The notes beneath the pieces were generated by a model. It searched no databases. It was not told where the DNA came from and worked only from the letters and a program-made list of their open reading frames with translations. The position numbers were made by a program, and so were the translations under genes. 64,000 nt of DNA from Symbiodinium natans (lineage: Eukaryota; Sar; Dinophyceae; Suessiales; Symbiodiniaceae), in the NCBI GenBank assembly GCA_905221605.1, contig CAJNDS010002436.1:74501-138500 (forward strand), given 5' to 3'. This document shows, one piece after another, positions 12,989 through 24,049 of the stretch; position 1 is the first letter of the stretch; every line of letters begins with the position of its first letter.

Positions 12989-15900
12989 CTCAATAGGCGT
13001 GAAGCACTCCCATGTCCATCCGCTGGGCAGTGCGTCGCCAGCCTTTGCAGTGATGGCGTGGAAATTCGGGGGCTTGTGAATGATTAGGGCTTTGGACGGG
13101 TTGCGGCGAGTACTAGCTGAAGCAAATACCTCACCATGCTTGGTGAAATAGACATCAAGAGAAGCTTGCGTGCTGCCTGCCGCAGCGCAAGAAGGAAGCA
13201 AGCAAAGCAAGCACACGTGCAATAAGCTGACACACGCGCACGCGCACGCGCGCGACATACACAGTACAAACTCACGAGCTGCGTAATCGAGTATAGTGCA
13301 CCGTCTCAAGAAGCCCACCAAGCGGGGGTTTGTTAAAGCTCAAGCCACGCCGCAGCCTAAAACCAGGCAAAAGCAATCCCAAGCGAGCAGCTTTTGGTCT
13401 TTAAACCTAAACCCTTAAGCCCTTAAACCCTTAAACCCTTACACCCTCCCTTGAACCCTTAAACCCTTGAACCCTTAAACCCTTGAACCCTTGAACCCTC
13501 AAACCCTTAAACCCTTAAACTCTTGAACCCTACACCCTAAACCCTTAACCCTTAAACCCTAAGCCTACGAGGAGGCATGACTACGGTCCCTCTAGGTCCA
13601 ACCTCAAAAGAAAACTCTTTTGCAGTAGGGTTTAGGGATTAGGGGGAGGGAGGGAGGCAGGGACATGCGGGGCCGTGGGATGCCGTGGGGAACAGGCGCT
13701 CCTTCTCGGCGCTGCGATCCATGTCGCCGTGGTTCATTCGAATGAAGCCTGAGGAGCATCCCACTGCTTGACTTGAAAGGGGGATCCTGGGACTACAGAG
13801 GGCTGTGGAGGGCTTTAGAGGGCGGGGAGGGTTTATGGGCTTTTGGGGGGGGGGGGGGGGGTTGGGGTTTAGGGTAGCTGCATGATGGATATTCAAGTTT
13901 AGTTGTTGCTGTTGCCATCATCCTCTTGTTCTTACTGCGCAGCTCCCCTCGGGCACCAGCCTCGCCAGAAAGGTCGAAACGTGCAAAAGGGTGAACTCCG
14001 TTGGAAAGACAAAAATTGAAGCCGAGGAGCGGTTGAAGCGGCCGCTGTGGAACGCGACCTCTGGGGCAGCGCGGTGACCCGTTGTGGCAGAACCCCCCCC
14101 CCCACCCACAAAAGTTTCTCCATCCCCAAGCAAGCGTCTCAAAATTCTCGCGTCCCAGCCTTGCCGCCACCGCAGTCCACGACTGTGAAGCGCTCCGCCC
14201 ACCAGCCGGTTGGCCTCACAGGTTCAGGGCAGCCCTGAAAGAGCTCTCACCACAGGGGGCCTTTTCTTCTTCTCATTCTGCGGGCATCACAGGTCTCCGT
14301 CGAGGGGCAAAGCCGAGGCATCCTTCTGCCCACTGCGGTCCATGTCCTGGGATCCCAGAGAGGTGCTTGCCATCTGCCCTGTTGCTTGACCATTCTTGCC
14401 CCCTCCGAGTCTCCTATATGCAAGAAGCATCGGTATCTTGCCTATATGCAAGGTGCAGGTTTCAAGACGCGGCGCGCTCTTCCACATCCGCACGAAGCGG
14501 TTGTGGATGGCGCTGTGGAGCGCGACCTGTCCGAAGCCAGCGTCGACCACCTCGCAGGTTTTCGAAGAGAAGGGCAAGGAGGGTCTACCATGTAGGGATA
14601 TAATAGGGCTGACCCGAAGCCCTCAACCCTCAACCCTCACCCTCTAAACCCTAAACCCTAAACTGAGGGGTCTCGGAGTTCGGGGGGGCCGCCTGTGGCA
14701 GTGAATGGGGAAACCAAGAGCAATAAACTCTCAAAAGGAGCCTTGAAGCGCTCCCAGGTCCACCCGTCTGGCAGAGCGTTGATGTTCTTCCTCGGCTCTT
14801 CGAGTATCTGAGAATAACGACGCATTCTCAAGGTGCCTCGAAAGCCTATGGCCAAAAAAAAATGTTTAAAAAAGAAAAAACCCCAACTCTCTCCAGTCCC
14901 AAAACCCTGCACATCCACGCAGACAAGCCCACTGAAAAAACATGATAAACCTGAAAGCCTCATGTTCTTCAGCATGGCTTCTCGGCCGATGAGTCCATCT
15001 TGTTGGCATCGCCATGCCTTGGGCTCGGCGCAGAAACCCTTCGAAGCCCTGCCTACAGGGCTTAGGGTTTAGGGATCAAGTTCCTCCTCCCCCCCAAAAA
15101 AAACATCTGTTGCATGCCAGAGACCCGCAGAGGCCCTCTGCTCTGGTTTTTCATGTTTTGTCACAGGCAATGCAGCATCAACTTCCAGAAGAGTATGAGG
15201 TCTCTGAGCCTTCTTGAACACCCAACTTCTGCAAGCTTACGCACCACCACTGGAGGTGTCCAGGATTTGTTTAAGGTTGCTTAGTGACAGCATTTTCTGC
15301 TTCTGGGATTTGTTTTGTTAGGGACGGTACAGCGCCTTGAAGGCCTTGAGGGCTCAAAGTGCCGCACGGTCCCTAAAAGAACTGTCGGGCTCGCTATTCT
15401 CGGCTCGGGCTTAGGGTCGGACAGCGGGGTTGTTCAACTATGCTCTACATAATACTTGGGACTCAATTTGGCTAGAACCTTCCATGAACTCTCTCCTAGC
15501 CCAAATTGCGTATGTTGTTGGTTTAAGATCCATATTGCACAGGACCTGGCACACACAAGTTAGGACCCCTTAAGCAACGCAGACTATTGCCTAATACCTC
15601 CTCCAGGACTTTCCTTGATCGGGGTACAGCTTGCGATCTCCTAGTAGTTCTTACTCTTGAAGTGGGCTGTCAATAGAAGCCACAGCATGCGAATTGTCTG
15701 GCGAAGCCTGGCTCGAAGTCTTTTGCATCTGGGGCTGGGCTTGAGTGGTCTTCAAACGGCCAGGTACAAGAAAATATTTTTGCGAGTCCTTAAATGGCAC
15801 GTATCTAAGATCTAAAAAAAGAGATCACTCCAAGCTGTAGATTGATATCAGCTTCGGATCCTTCCAAGCATCGGTGGCGTCTTGGAACTGGTCAGCTTTT

Positions 15901-16232
15901 ATTCAAGATGTGCACAATGTTTTTGTTTGTCACTTGGGCGGGCAAAAAAACAAACCTGTGCGCACTGCATATCGTTGCATGCGGTAGCTTCAGCCAACAC
16001 TACAAGTACTGTACTGCAGCCCCAAACCAAGGCACTTGATGGGGGGCCACACTTGTATACATTTACATACACATATGCACGTACAAATACATATAGAGAG
16101 AGAGAGAGAGAGAGAACTTTCATGCCTACGTCTCTGTACAAGGGCCCAACAGCCGGAGACCCCCCTGTCGCCCAGCTGCATTCGCATGAAACGATTGAAG
16201 ATGGAGTTGTGCAAGGCAATCTCGCTGCCCGG
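12989..16232 (-). CDS. Gene B, second beta-trefoil-like domain (eight exons)
   Basis: Exons: 16172-16232 (SEIALHNSIFNRFMRMQLG), 14974-15017 (HGDANKMDSSAEKP), 14742-14790 (KNINALPDGWTWERFKA), 14478-14550 (VVDAGFGQVALHSAIHNRF then VRMWK), 14320-14346 (DMDRSGQKD), 14171-14214 (RPTGWWAERFTVVDCG), 13702-13748 (GFIRMNHGDMDRSAEK) and 12989-13042 (AGDALPSGWTWECFTPIE). They give three lobes. The 44-nt exon at 14171 matches gene A x14 in length and sequence; it has a GT donor, and the 13702 exon has GA. The VALH strand of the third lobe is not seen, so one small exon may be missed between 13749 and 14170. The gap 15018-16171 holds no coding pattern that I could support. Confidence 0.65.
13396..13572 (+). 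repeat. CCCTTAAA / CCCTTGAA repeat cluster
   Basis: About twenty degenerate 8-bp units, a length variant of the 7-bp CCCTAAA repeat. It is in a gene B region without exons (13043-13701). Confidence 0.85.
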
Positions 16233-16380
16233 CTTGAGGAGGACCTTTATTCGGGTTCATTCCTGGTTGATTTCTAGGAGTTCAGAGGGTTCATAGGGGG
16301 TTTAGGGTGGTTTTAACAAGCTAAGAATATACTTATATAGTAGGATTGTAGAATGATAGCTTGCAACAATGTAACAAAAA

Positions 16381-16504
16381 CCATTTTACACGTACATATG
16401 CATATATAGTTATATATATATGTATGTATACATATATATATATTTATTTATTTATTTATTTATTTATTTATTCATGTTCATATTCATATTCATAATATTA
16501 TTCC
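16381..16504 (+). repeat. AT-rich tract with TA, ATTT and ATTC repeats
   Basis: Alternating TATATA/CATATA passes into (TATT)n and then TTCATA repeats. It is one of few AT-rich islands; others are 6900-7080, 23700-23850 and 31740-32100. No gene is seen in any of them. Confidence 0.85.
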
Positions 16505-16777
16505 TATTCATAGAATCGCATATGTACATTTTCTAATGCAGAGAGAGAGAGATAGAGTGTGTGACTTCGAGAAGGCCTTGGGGCCTTCTTGCGCCAAAGC
16601 GCGCTGAAGGCAGAAGGGGAAAACTTGGAAAAAAGGGCAAACCCACCGGCAAACCAAAAGGGAAACCCGAAGAAAAACCAAATCGGAAGCCGAAAGGGAA
16701 GCAGAAAGAAAAAGGAATGTCGGAAAACAGGGAATGAAAGCAAAGATGCACGAGAGCTTTTTTTGGGGGAGTCGTGC

Positions 16778-18896
16778 CTGGACCACCTTGAAGCGCTCCC
16801 AGGTCCAGCCCGAAGGGAGGGACTGTCAAGGCGGACAGGGATATCAAGGGTTATTCGGAGTACTGGTAGTGTGAGAATGCAAGACTGCAACCAACAAGAA
16901 AGGTAACAATGCTAATCTGGAGATGAGGAGTTACCTAGTTGATTACCATGCTCATCTACACTATGGTGGCTTCCCTGGCTGTGGGGAACTCGGAGAGCCC
17001 TCTTGGAGGCATGGACCCCAATGGCACACGCGGGGGCGGCCTTGGACTTGCCACTTGCGTCCTGAGCTGAAGCAAACTGAAGCAGAATGTGAAGCAGAAT
17101 GTAGCCCAAGATGAGTGTTGGGCCCTGTTCTTGCGGCGACACTGCCTCAACCGATTCTGAAATGCAGCTCGGCGGCCATATTGGCGCTGTCTCGCATGCG
17201 GATGAAGCGATTGAAGGTCTCGCTGTGCAAAGCAACCTCGCCCTTGCCCGCATCCACCACGGAGAAGCCTACGAAGACGGGTCTGTTTGAGGCCCTTCAT
17301 GGTCGTTTGGGCCAGGCTGTTTCCACGCTTGCTTAGAATCTTAGTAGATTTCTTGCGTAGTTGCGGCAAAGACGCGCAACTCCTGCGTCTTTGGTTGTAG
17401 CTTTTCATTAAGGCAGAGACAGGCGGCCGTTCCGAGGGGGGTCTCTGAGTTGCGAGGCATAATGGGCACCATTCTTGAACATGTTACGATACCATGACTA
17501 TGCCCAACATCCGCCAGGCTGCTCTCCCAAGATCTTCGCCAACCTACGGCGTCCATGTCCTGGCGGAGGGCCCGGAGCTTTTGCACGCCAGTGCCCTGAA
17601 ATCTGCCCATACTTCTCAATTCTCCAACTCCAACTTGAGTCCTCCTTGTTCATTCGGATGTACTTCTTATTCTTCGGGTTGTAGAGGCCAATCTTGCCTC
17701 CAAACTTCAACAATCTCACAGAGGTTCATAAAGAAGGCATACCACTGGCAGCAGAGTCAGAAATTGGCAGGGCTTGTCGACATGACATTTGACAAGTCTT
17801 TTCCGAAAGCCAGCTCATTCAGTGGAAGGGAAAAGGCAGCAGGAGCAAGCCCTCACTGAGTTACAGATCTACAGCCAGTACATGGTTCAATAATTAGGGT
17901 TCTGCAGTCATCGTGTGCCACAAGTAGTCCGACCTGCACCAGCATCCACAATGCGGAAGAAAGTTGTGTCCCAAGTGGACGGCAACTTGTCCTTAACAAA
18001 CTGCGCACACCCGTGACGAGTTTACTTCAGGGCACGTGCCTTGAAGTGTACATTGCTTGTCGATATCATGTAGCTTGACCTGTAAGGAAACACGTGTATG
18101 CGTATAATTACATATATGTATATGTAAATATTCAGCATACATGCGTGCACGTGCATGCGAGCTTGCGTACGTGCGTGCCCGGGCGCGCGCGTGCGCACGT
18201 TCGCACGTGCGCACGTTCGCACGTTCGCGTGCGCTGCTTCTTCTGCGCACGTTCTCATGCACGTTCGCGCGAGGCTGCGTGTGCTCCAGCGCGTGCGCGC
18301 GTCCATGCCCATGCGATCGCCCGCGCCTGCGAGCACACGCTCGCGCTCGTGCGCGAGCGTGCGCGCGCGCGCGCGCACGCGCCCTCGCTCGTGTGCACAC
18401 TCGCTCGTGTGCGCGTGCGCTCGTGTGCGCGTGCACGAGCGCGCGGGCCTGTGCGCGTGTGAGCTTGTCCGCGTGTGGGCGTGCAGGACGTTCGTGGGCG
18501 GGCGGGTGGGTGAGTGGGTGGGTTGGTGGCTGGCTGGCTGTATGCGTTTGTGGGCGGGTGTGCGTGTGTGTGAGTGAGTGAGTGAGTGAGTGAGTGAGTG
18601 AGTGAGTGAGCGAGTGAGTGAGTGAGTGAGTGAGAGTGTGAGCGTGTGAGCGCGGATTTCGGCGTCGGATTGGCATTTAGGCTCCAGGCCACAATCCCAA
18701 AGTGCATCTGAGTTGCGCTGGCCTTCGCTGCCGTCCGATCCATGTTCTCGCCTGAGTGGCTTAAAAGACAAGCAAATAGGCCAACCCTCGAACATTCGAA
18801 GCCTGTCCCCATGCAATTTGCCAAGTCGCCATTCATTCGCACAAAGCGATTGTGGCTTGTACCATGCAGGGCAATCGTGGCGCCGACGAGCAGAGA
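16778..18896 (-). CDS. Gene B, first beta-trefoil-like domain (seven exons)
   Basis: Exons: 18822-18896 (SLLVGATIALHGTSHNRF then VRMNGDL), 18723-18750 (GENMDRTAAK), 17934-17991 (DKLPSTWDTTFFRIVDAGA), 17642-17697 (GKIGLYNPKNKKYIRMNKE), 17515-17559 (DMDAVGWRRSWESSL), about 17165-17268 (FSVVDAGKGEVALHSETFN then RFIRMRD) and 16778-16822 (SLPSGWTWERFKVVQ). They align in order with gene A x1, x2, x3, x4, x5, x6 and x8; the first has the same 75-nt length and GC donor as x1. Donors are GC after five of the seven, GT after the third, and probably GA after the fourth. Lobe texture is intact, so this is a diverged paralogue and not debris. The 18141-18640 intron is a GC-alternating and GAGT repeat. Confidence 0.68.
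18141..18640 (+). repeat. Alternating GC/GT-rich tract followed by GAGT tetranucleotide repeat
   Basis: Bases 18141-18480 are largely alternating purine-pyrimidine (GTGCGC, GCGCGC, GTGCAC), a composition that favours left-handed DNA. 18570-18634 is (GAGT)n. The tract is inside a gene B intron between the exons at 18723 and 17991. The long open frames on both strands here are low-complexity artefacts. Confidence 0.9.
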
Positions 18897-18923
18897 CTGA
18901 CAGGCCAAGTGGAAAGGGCACAG

Positions 18924-19157
18924 TCAAACCAAAGCCAATCTACCCATACGGTCGGCTCTCCAAATTACAGGGTTCATGTTTGAATAGCCTGGTAGGGGCC
19001 CGCAAAGAAAGAAAACCCTAATGACCCACATGTAGCCATGTGGCTTGACGTCCTGGTTCCATGTGTTGTGGGCTCTACAGTAGACTCTCGGGATCTTTGC
19101 TGAAGCTTTGGGTTCCCGCGGCCGTAAGGTTTTAATTACGATCTCGAAATTCAACAT
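18924..19157 (-). CDS. Possible short coding stretch between the methyltransferase and gene B
   Basis: A 77-codon minus-strand frame beginning MLNFEIVIKTLRPREPKAS and containing PRVYCRAHNTWNQDVKPHG has a protein-like texture and lies just upstream of the first recognisable gene B exon (18822-18896). It could be the gene B 5' exon. No splice junction or homology supports this beyond its position. Confidence 0.22.
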   Translation of the reverse strand: MLNFEIVIKTLRPREPKASAKIPRVYCRAHNTWNQDVKPHGYMWVIRVFFLCGPLPGYSNMNPVIWRADRMGRLALV

Positions 19158-19501
19158 GGGCTGGCAACTTCGCTTCTGAAGTCCGAGACCTCACAGGCAG
19201 AACCGCACCCATCAAGATACGTTGCCTCTGTCTAGGTCCAGGTATAGACATGCGCGACATAAGCCACAGAAATGTATCTCAAGCTGGCTTCAAAGCCAGC
19301 ACCCCCCAAGCCTTCGATACCATCGGTAAGCCAACCGCAATCCTTCCATGCCATGAACGTGCAGCACTAGAGAGCCCCTCGACTCACGTTTTCATCGGAC
19401 CTGGGTATGCCATCGCGTCTTTGTGACGAACTTCGGGCCAGTGTATCTCGAGTGGACCCAGAACCCCCCAAACGGTCACCCACATGTCACCACAGCCGAT
19501 C

Positions 19502-20998
19502 CTATGTAATTGCCCAGCGCTTGCGCACGACGAGGAAGAACCGGCTGTGGAAGGTGGCACTGTGCACCCATGACAGGAAGGGGTCTGGGCTTCTCTGCAA
19601 GGCGACCTCCTTTGCAAAAGTGTACTTGTGCCTCGGGGTGCCCAACCTTTCATCGGGACCAGCCGAAAGAAGGTGTTCCCAGAGTTCTGCAAAGCTTCGG
19701 TGTTCTGACTGGGAATACAGGGCATGTGTGTCCTCGATAACATAAAAGCCTCCAGGCTTCAAGAGTCGCAGGAAAACGTTGCGGAAAGTTTGAAGAATCG
19801 CCGGCGCCGCATGATCGCCGTCGTCGATGATGATGTCAAAACGGACGTCTTTCCACTTGTCCTCCTCATCTGCCTTCAGTTGCCGATGAAATCTAGACAC
19901 ATCTGCCGGGACCAAGCTGGATGCCGAATACGTGCGAATTTTCGTTTGGTCGAAAGGCTCCTGCTCATGCAGTTCCCACTTGAAGCGCTCGTAAACTTCG
20001 GGGAAAAGGTCCATTCCAATGATGCGATCTAAGCCCGCCGGTCGGAAGAAGCGCTCCATGGCCGCAAGAGATTGCCCCATGCAGATGCCGATCTGCATTA
20101 TGCGGAGCTGGGGTCTTTGGGAAGGCTTGTTTTGCTTCTGCCTGGCACGGAGATCAGAACGAATTGCCTGAAACAGCTCATCGTAAGGATAGCAGTGTGA
20201 CTGAGAGGTGTGGCATCCCTGGTCACCGCCTATGCAAAACACCGAGCGCCCTGTCAAGAAATTGGTGGCAGTCTGGAGATGTGGGTGGTCCCGCGGTAGG
20301 CTGGCGAAGACTTCAGCATGTACAGCCTTGTACTGTTGCTCCTTGAGCCTATAGACGATCTGCCAATGGCTAAAGTCTTCATTGGGCACTTGGGCGAGTT
20401 GACTCTGGCGGCCCTGACCTGATGCCGGGAACCCTCGGTCTTCTCCTCCTTCCCCGATGACCTGGCAGCAGCGATCGCGGATTTCGACCAGCACCGGCTG
20501 CAAAATCTCCCGGAATCTCTGGATCCCAGATTCTGTGCTTTGCTCCGCGGCAGCTGCTTCAAGCAAATGTCGGAAACTGCTGTTGAAGTGTGCGTAGTGC
20601 GGCTCTGCCTCCAGTCGTTGCAAGCCCGGAAGTCTCAGCAGAACGTGCGGACAAACAAAGGCGGCTGTCATGGAACAGCCGTTGTGAAGGTACAGCTGCG
20701 TACCACGCGTCAGAGCCGGCAGACCCAGATGCATCCACTCCCACTCAGCAAAGTTGTTGCTCAGCCCAACCCAGTTCCACCAAAACTCCGCTGGTCCAAC
20801 ACGAACCTGGGTATAAGTTACATCCAAAGGGAGAATCGGCGTGATGAGCCGGGTGTAGATGCGAAGGAGGGCAAAGTCTGCACGCGCACGTCTTGGAAGA
20901 CTATTGCCAAACAGCCCGGCCGACTTCAGATTGGCCAGCTCCTCAGTTGAGTTGCATTGTCGCATGCCTCTGGATCTCGATTCGAAATGAAGTGGCAT
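19502..20998 (-). CDS. Class I SAM-dependent methyltransferase domain protein, 498 codons, intronless
   Basis: The C-terminal 200 residues form a class I methyltransferase fold: a Gly motif IGICMGQS at about 303-310, a following acidic strand (IIGMDLF, about 327-332), FDIIIDDGDH at 387-396 and LKPGGFYVIEDTH at about 413-425. The DDGDH plus GGFYVIEDTH pair resembles sugar/macrolide O-methyltransferase and cephalosporin-hydroxylase-like families (IIDDGSH...GGxYxxED), so O-methylation of a sugar or small molecule is possible; the substrate is unknown. Residues 1-290 match nothing I know. The Met at 20998 is the first in frame, with a TGA seven codons upstream, so this is either a complete gene or an exon whose acceptor lies near it. 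Unlike everything around it, 1.5 kb is free of introns. Confidence 0.75.
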   Translation of the reverse strand: MPLHFESRSRGMRQCNSTEELANLKSAGLFGNSLPRRARADFALLRIYTRLITPILPLDVTYTQVRVGPAEFWWNWVGLSNNFAEWEWMHLGLPALTRGTQLYLHNGCSMTAAFVCPHVLLRLPGLQRLEAEPHYAHFNSSFRHLLEAAAAEQSTESGIQRFREILQPVLVEIRDRCCQVIGEGGEDRGFPASGQGRQSQLAQVPNEDFSHWQIVYRLKEQQYKAVHAEVFASLPRDHPHLQTATNFLTGRSVFCIGGDQGCHTSQSHCYPYDELFQAIRSDLRARQKQNKPSQRPQLRIMQIGICMGQSLAAMERFFRPAGLDRIIGMDLFPEVYERFKWELHEQEPFDQTKIRTYSASSLVPADVSRFHRQLKADEEDKWKDVRFDIIIDDGDHAAPAILQTFRNVFLRLLKPGGFYVIEDTHALYSQSEHRSFAELWEHLLSAGPDERLGTPRHKYTFAKEVALQRSPDPFLSWVHSATFHSRFFLVVRKRWAIT

Positions 20999-20999
20999 G

Positions 21000-21829
21000 T
21001 TACGTTGCGAAATTCAGCGAAAAGTGTGAAGATGCCATGTGGATAGCTCAGGCTGAGGCACTGCAGTGAAGTTGTCTTTTTGTGGAGCACCCCTGGTAAA
21101 GAAGCTCTCCCAAAGCTCTCGCACACGAAGGAAGCTCAGATGCCCAGCAGATTGGGACATGGCCTGCAGGGGAAGCTGAAAGACCATCAGAGGGACAGTC
21201 GCGCCTAAACCCTAGGCCCTAAACCCTTGGCTGGTGAATGTGTGGAGGCTGGGTCAACAAAAACCGTCGGAAAACGGAAGGAAAGAACACACCCGGCGTA
21301 TTCAGAAAAGGAGGGGGGCCGAATCAAAAAAACTATACAAAAGGACTCAAATTACGGCACGCACGCGCCGAGAAAAACCAAAATGTCGGTCCAGCATCAG
21401 CATCCGAAGGCCCCAATCCAACAACCAAAAGACACGAATCTACTCACGAAGGCCTCAGTTGGAAAACGTGCGAGAAGAAAACGAAGAGTCTCAGTGCGAA
21501 AACGTCACAAGCTTCGAACGTGCGAACGCAACCGCAACTGGATCAGAAGAAACCCTAAACCCTAAACTCTAAAGCCTAAACGTTACACCCTAAACCAAAG
21601 AAAGGTTTGGTGAATCCTTCAAGTGTTGGGTTGATCACGCCTTGAAGCGGAGGATCGTCGCAGGGTGCCGCTCTGCAAGGCACGCTGCTAAGCCCGCGAG
21701 GAGGCCCTGTGGGCACTCCGGAAAGCTCATGTAGCGCCTCTTAAAACCAGGTGCCGGCGCCAGCGAGAACACTCCTGCCATTTACTGAGGGAAGGTTAGG
21801 GCTTAACGTTTGGGAAGCTTGGGGTTTCT
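21000..21829. other. Spacer upstream of the methyltransferase, open in three plus frames
   Basis: From 21227 to 21572 all three plus-strand frames stay open for about 110 codons because the DNA is A-rich and poor in T on that strand. None has a motif. I see no gene between 20999 and 21829. Confidence 0.4.
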
Positions 21830-22060
21830 TTACGGCTGATATAGGGCTGAGGAAGTTGATTTAAGAGTAGTTCTCCGGCGCTGCCCTGTGCACTTCATGG
21901 TTTTCCGCTCGCTTCGGACAGCTTTCGGGATCCCGCAGACCCCTGAAGCCGGAACGATCATGGAAGAACCATATCCGCCGACCCCTGCTTTAGCGGGGGA
22001 GGCGTCAGTGAAGACCCATTTGCCCTCATGCCCAAACCCCCCCGCCCTCACCCCCTCCAC
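21830..22060 (-). pseudogene. RNase H-like fragment, possible retroelement remnant
   Basis: A 76-codon minus-strand frame contains WVFTDASPAKAGVGGYG, which resembles the first catalytic strand of RNase H domains in retroelement polyproteins (an F-T-D core followed about eight residues later by a Gly-rich stretch). No neighbouring reverse transcriptase, integrase or terminal repeat was found, and the flanks are C-rich repeats. If real, it is a short relic. It could equally be a chance match in a GC-rich frame. Confidence 0.25.
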
Positions 22061-22081
22061 CTCACCCTTACCCTCTTAGGG

Positions 22082-22460
22082 GCTCCAGCGCATGCCCCCC
22101 CACCTCCCCCCTAACCTTTTACTTGGAAATGAAGTGTTTTAGGGGCTCCAGTGCATGCCCGGATCCCCCCCGCCCCCCCCCCGCCCACCCCGCCCACCCC
22201 GCCCACTGCCCCCCGCCTCCCCCCTCTCTGCCCCCAACCTGGGCCCCCGCCCCCCCCCCGCCCGCCCACCCTTACCCCCCACCTCACCCCTGACCTTTTA
22301 CTTGGAAATGAAGTGTGTCAGGGGTTTAGGGCATGCCCGGACCCCTACCCCCCACCTCACCCCTACCCCTTGCCTTTTACTTGGAAATGAAGTGTTTGAG
22401 GGGCTCCAGTGCATGCCCGGACCCCCCCCGCCCCCCCCGCGCCCCCCCCACCCCGCCCCG
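22082..22460 (+). repeat. Three dispersed copies of a 45-bp motif in C-rich DNA
   Basis: The motif starts ACTTGGAAATGAAGTGT and ends GCATGCCCGGA. Copies are near 22119, 22300 and 22377, with a partial copy (GGGGCTCCAGCGCATGCC) at 22079-22096. Between them are CCCCGCC-rich spacers. No gene recognised from 22080 to 23060. Confidence 0.8.
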
Positions 22461-23461
22461 CCCCGCCTTCACCCCTTCACCTCTGCCCCCAACTGTCAGC
22501 TTTTGCTTGATGTCAAACTTTATGTGGGTGTGCTCACTCTTGCCTCTCCGTGCTGAATTTGGCAGATGTTGAATCAGTTCACAAGTCTTCACTGCACAAT
22601 TTCATACTGCTTCTAAGCTTCTGCTTTGTGTGGGTGTGCTCTCGCTTACCTCTGTCAAGAACTTGGCAAGTCTAAACCCATCTGCCATGAGCCGGCAGGC
22701 TGGCAGTCTCACAGCAGGCAGAGTGGTGCCCCTGGCAGTGAGTGATGGCTGTTGTTTTTGTTGTTGGAGCACGAAGCCCCGCAAAAATTGTGTGAGTCAC
22801 ATTGAACCCCCCCCCCCACCCCCCTGCCATCACCGCTTACCCCCCCCCCTCACCCCGGTTCGGCTCTCCTGGTTAAGGGGGTTGAGGGTTTAGTAGTTTG
22901 GGGTTTAAGGGTTCAGGGTTTCGAGTTTAAGGTGTGAGGTTTAGGGTTTAAGGTTGCGCGCCAACTCCCTGCGCGTGAAGACTCAATGTTTCGCCCCCCC
23001 TGAACTCTAGAACCTATGGATATATGTAAGCGCAATGTAGGGGGTGTTTGTGTAAACCCTAGGGCCTCCTGTCGGGGTCGGCGGCATTGGCGGTAGCCAT
23101 TAAATCGGGCAGCGCGAGGTCCCCAAAGGACCGAGCAAATGCGGACCTTTTAGCCCGGGTCGTCCCGGGAATAGCCTTGCTGGCCTCTGGCCTTCTGCGA
23201 AGCAGAATTAGGCCGGACGCCAGTGCCGCCGACCCCCGCGTGCCGCCGGTGAACGGTTTTTTTTTCGTGGTTTTTTGCGTCGCCACGGAGGCCCCCAGAG
23301 GGCGCGCATCATGAGCATCAGCGGGTCCAGCCCGGGACCCCCAGGCGCGCATCAGGAGCATCAGCGGCTCCCGGGGCGGGACCCCGGGGGCGCATCAGGA
23401 GCATGATGCCCCCCAAAGGGCGGGCATAAGCGACGTGTCTAAGCCCGGGGCTAGGAAAAAG

Positions 23462-23640
23462 AGAGTTTAGGGGCCTTATAAAGTGCTTAGAAACTTTAAG
23501 GGAGTCTAGGAGCCTCAAACGCTTAGAGATTTGAAGGGAGTTTAGGGGCCTGAAAATGCTTGGAAACTTTGAGGGGGTTGAGGAGCCTCAAACGCTTAGA
23601 GATTTTAAGGGAGTTTAGGGGCCTCAAAATGCTTAGAAAC
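23462..23640 (+). repeat. Five tandem copies of a 37-bp repeat of two alternating types
   Basis: Copies alternate between GAGTTTAGGGGCCT...AATGCTTAGAAACTTT and GAGTCTAGGAGCCTCAAACGCTTAGAGATTT, giving a higher-order pair of about 74 bp. Just to the left, GCGCATCAGGAGCATCAGCG-like words recur three times (23305-23412). No coding pattern from 22900 to 24050. Confidence 0.8.
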
Positions 23641-24049
23641 TGCTCGCCCCGCGCTTCTGCCTGCGCTGCCCGCCCATGGGCGCAGCCCCTTAAAATATGT
23701 TTGATACACGTATGTAAAAATGTATGTGTATATATAGAGGGGGAGAGAGAGGAAAAAACAAATCCAAGTGTATGGATGTATCTATATATATATATATATA
23801 CGTTTATTTATATTTTATATATATATATATATTGTATGTGTTATTACTTTTGTCCGATCTAACAAATTCTCGTTGATTGATGTAAGCTTTTTTGAATTAC
23901 TTATATGTACATCTACTTATTGATGTTTGTTCAACAAGCTCCGTCCAGAGGATTCCAAAGCCGGACGGAGGCGACGTGCAGCGTTTCCAAAAACAATGTG
24001 CCAGAGGCAAGCTTGGGCCGCGTTCTTGCTAGGGTTCAGAGTTGAGGGT

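Noticed and set aside
18022-18927. 301-codon minus-strand frame and several plus-strand frames
   Set aside because: Composed of the GAGT repeat and the alternating GC tract. Only the small exons at 18723-18750 and 18822-18896 are supported, and they are in other reading contexts.
21227-21572. Lys/Arg-rich plus-strand frames resembling a basic protein
   Set aside because: All three frames are open at once, which reflects A-rich composition and not coding selection.
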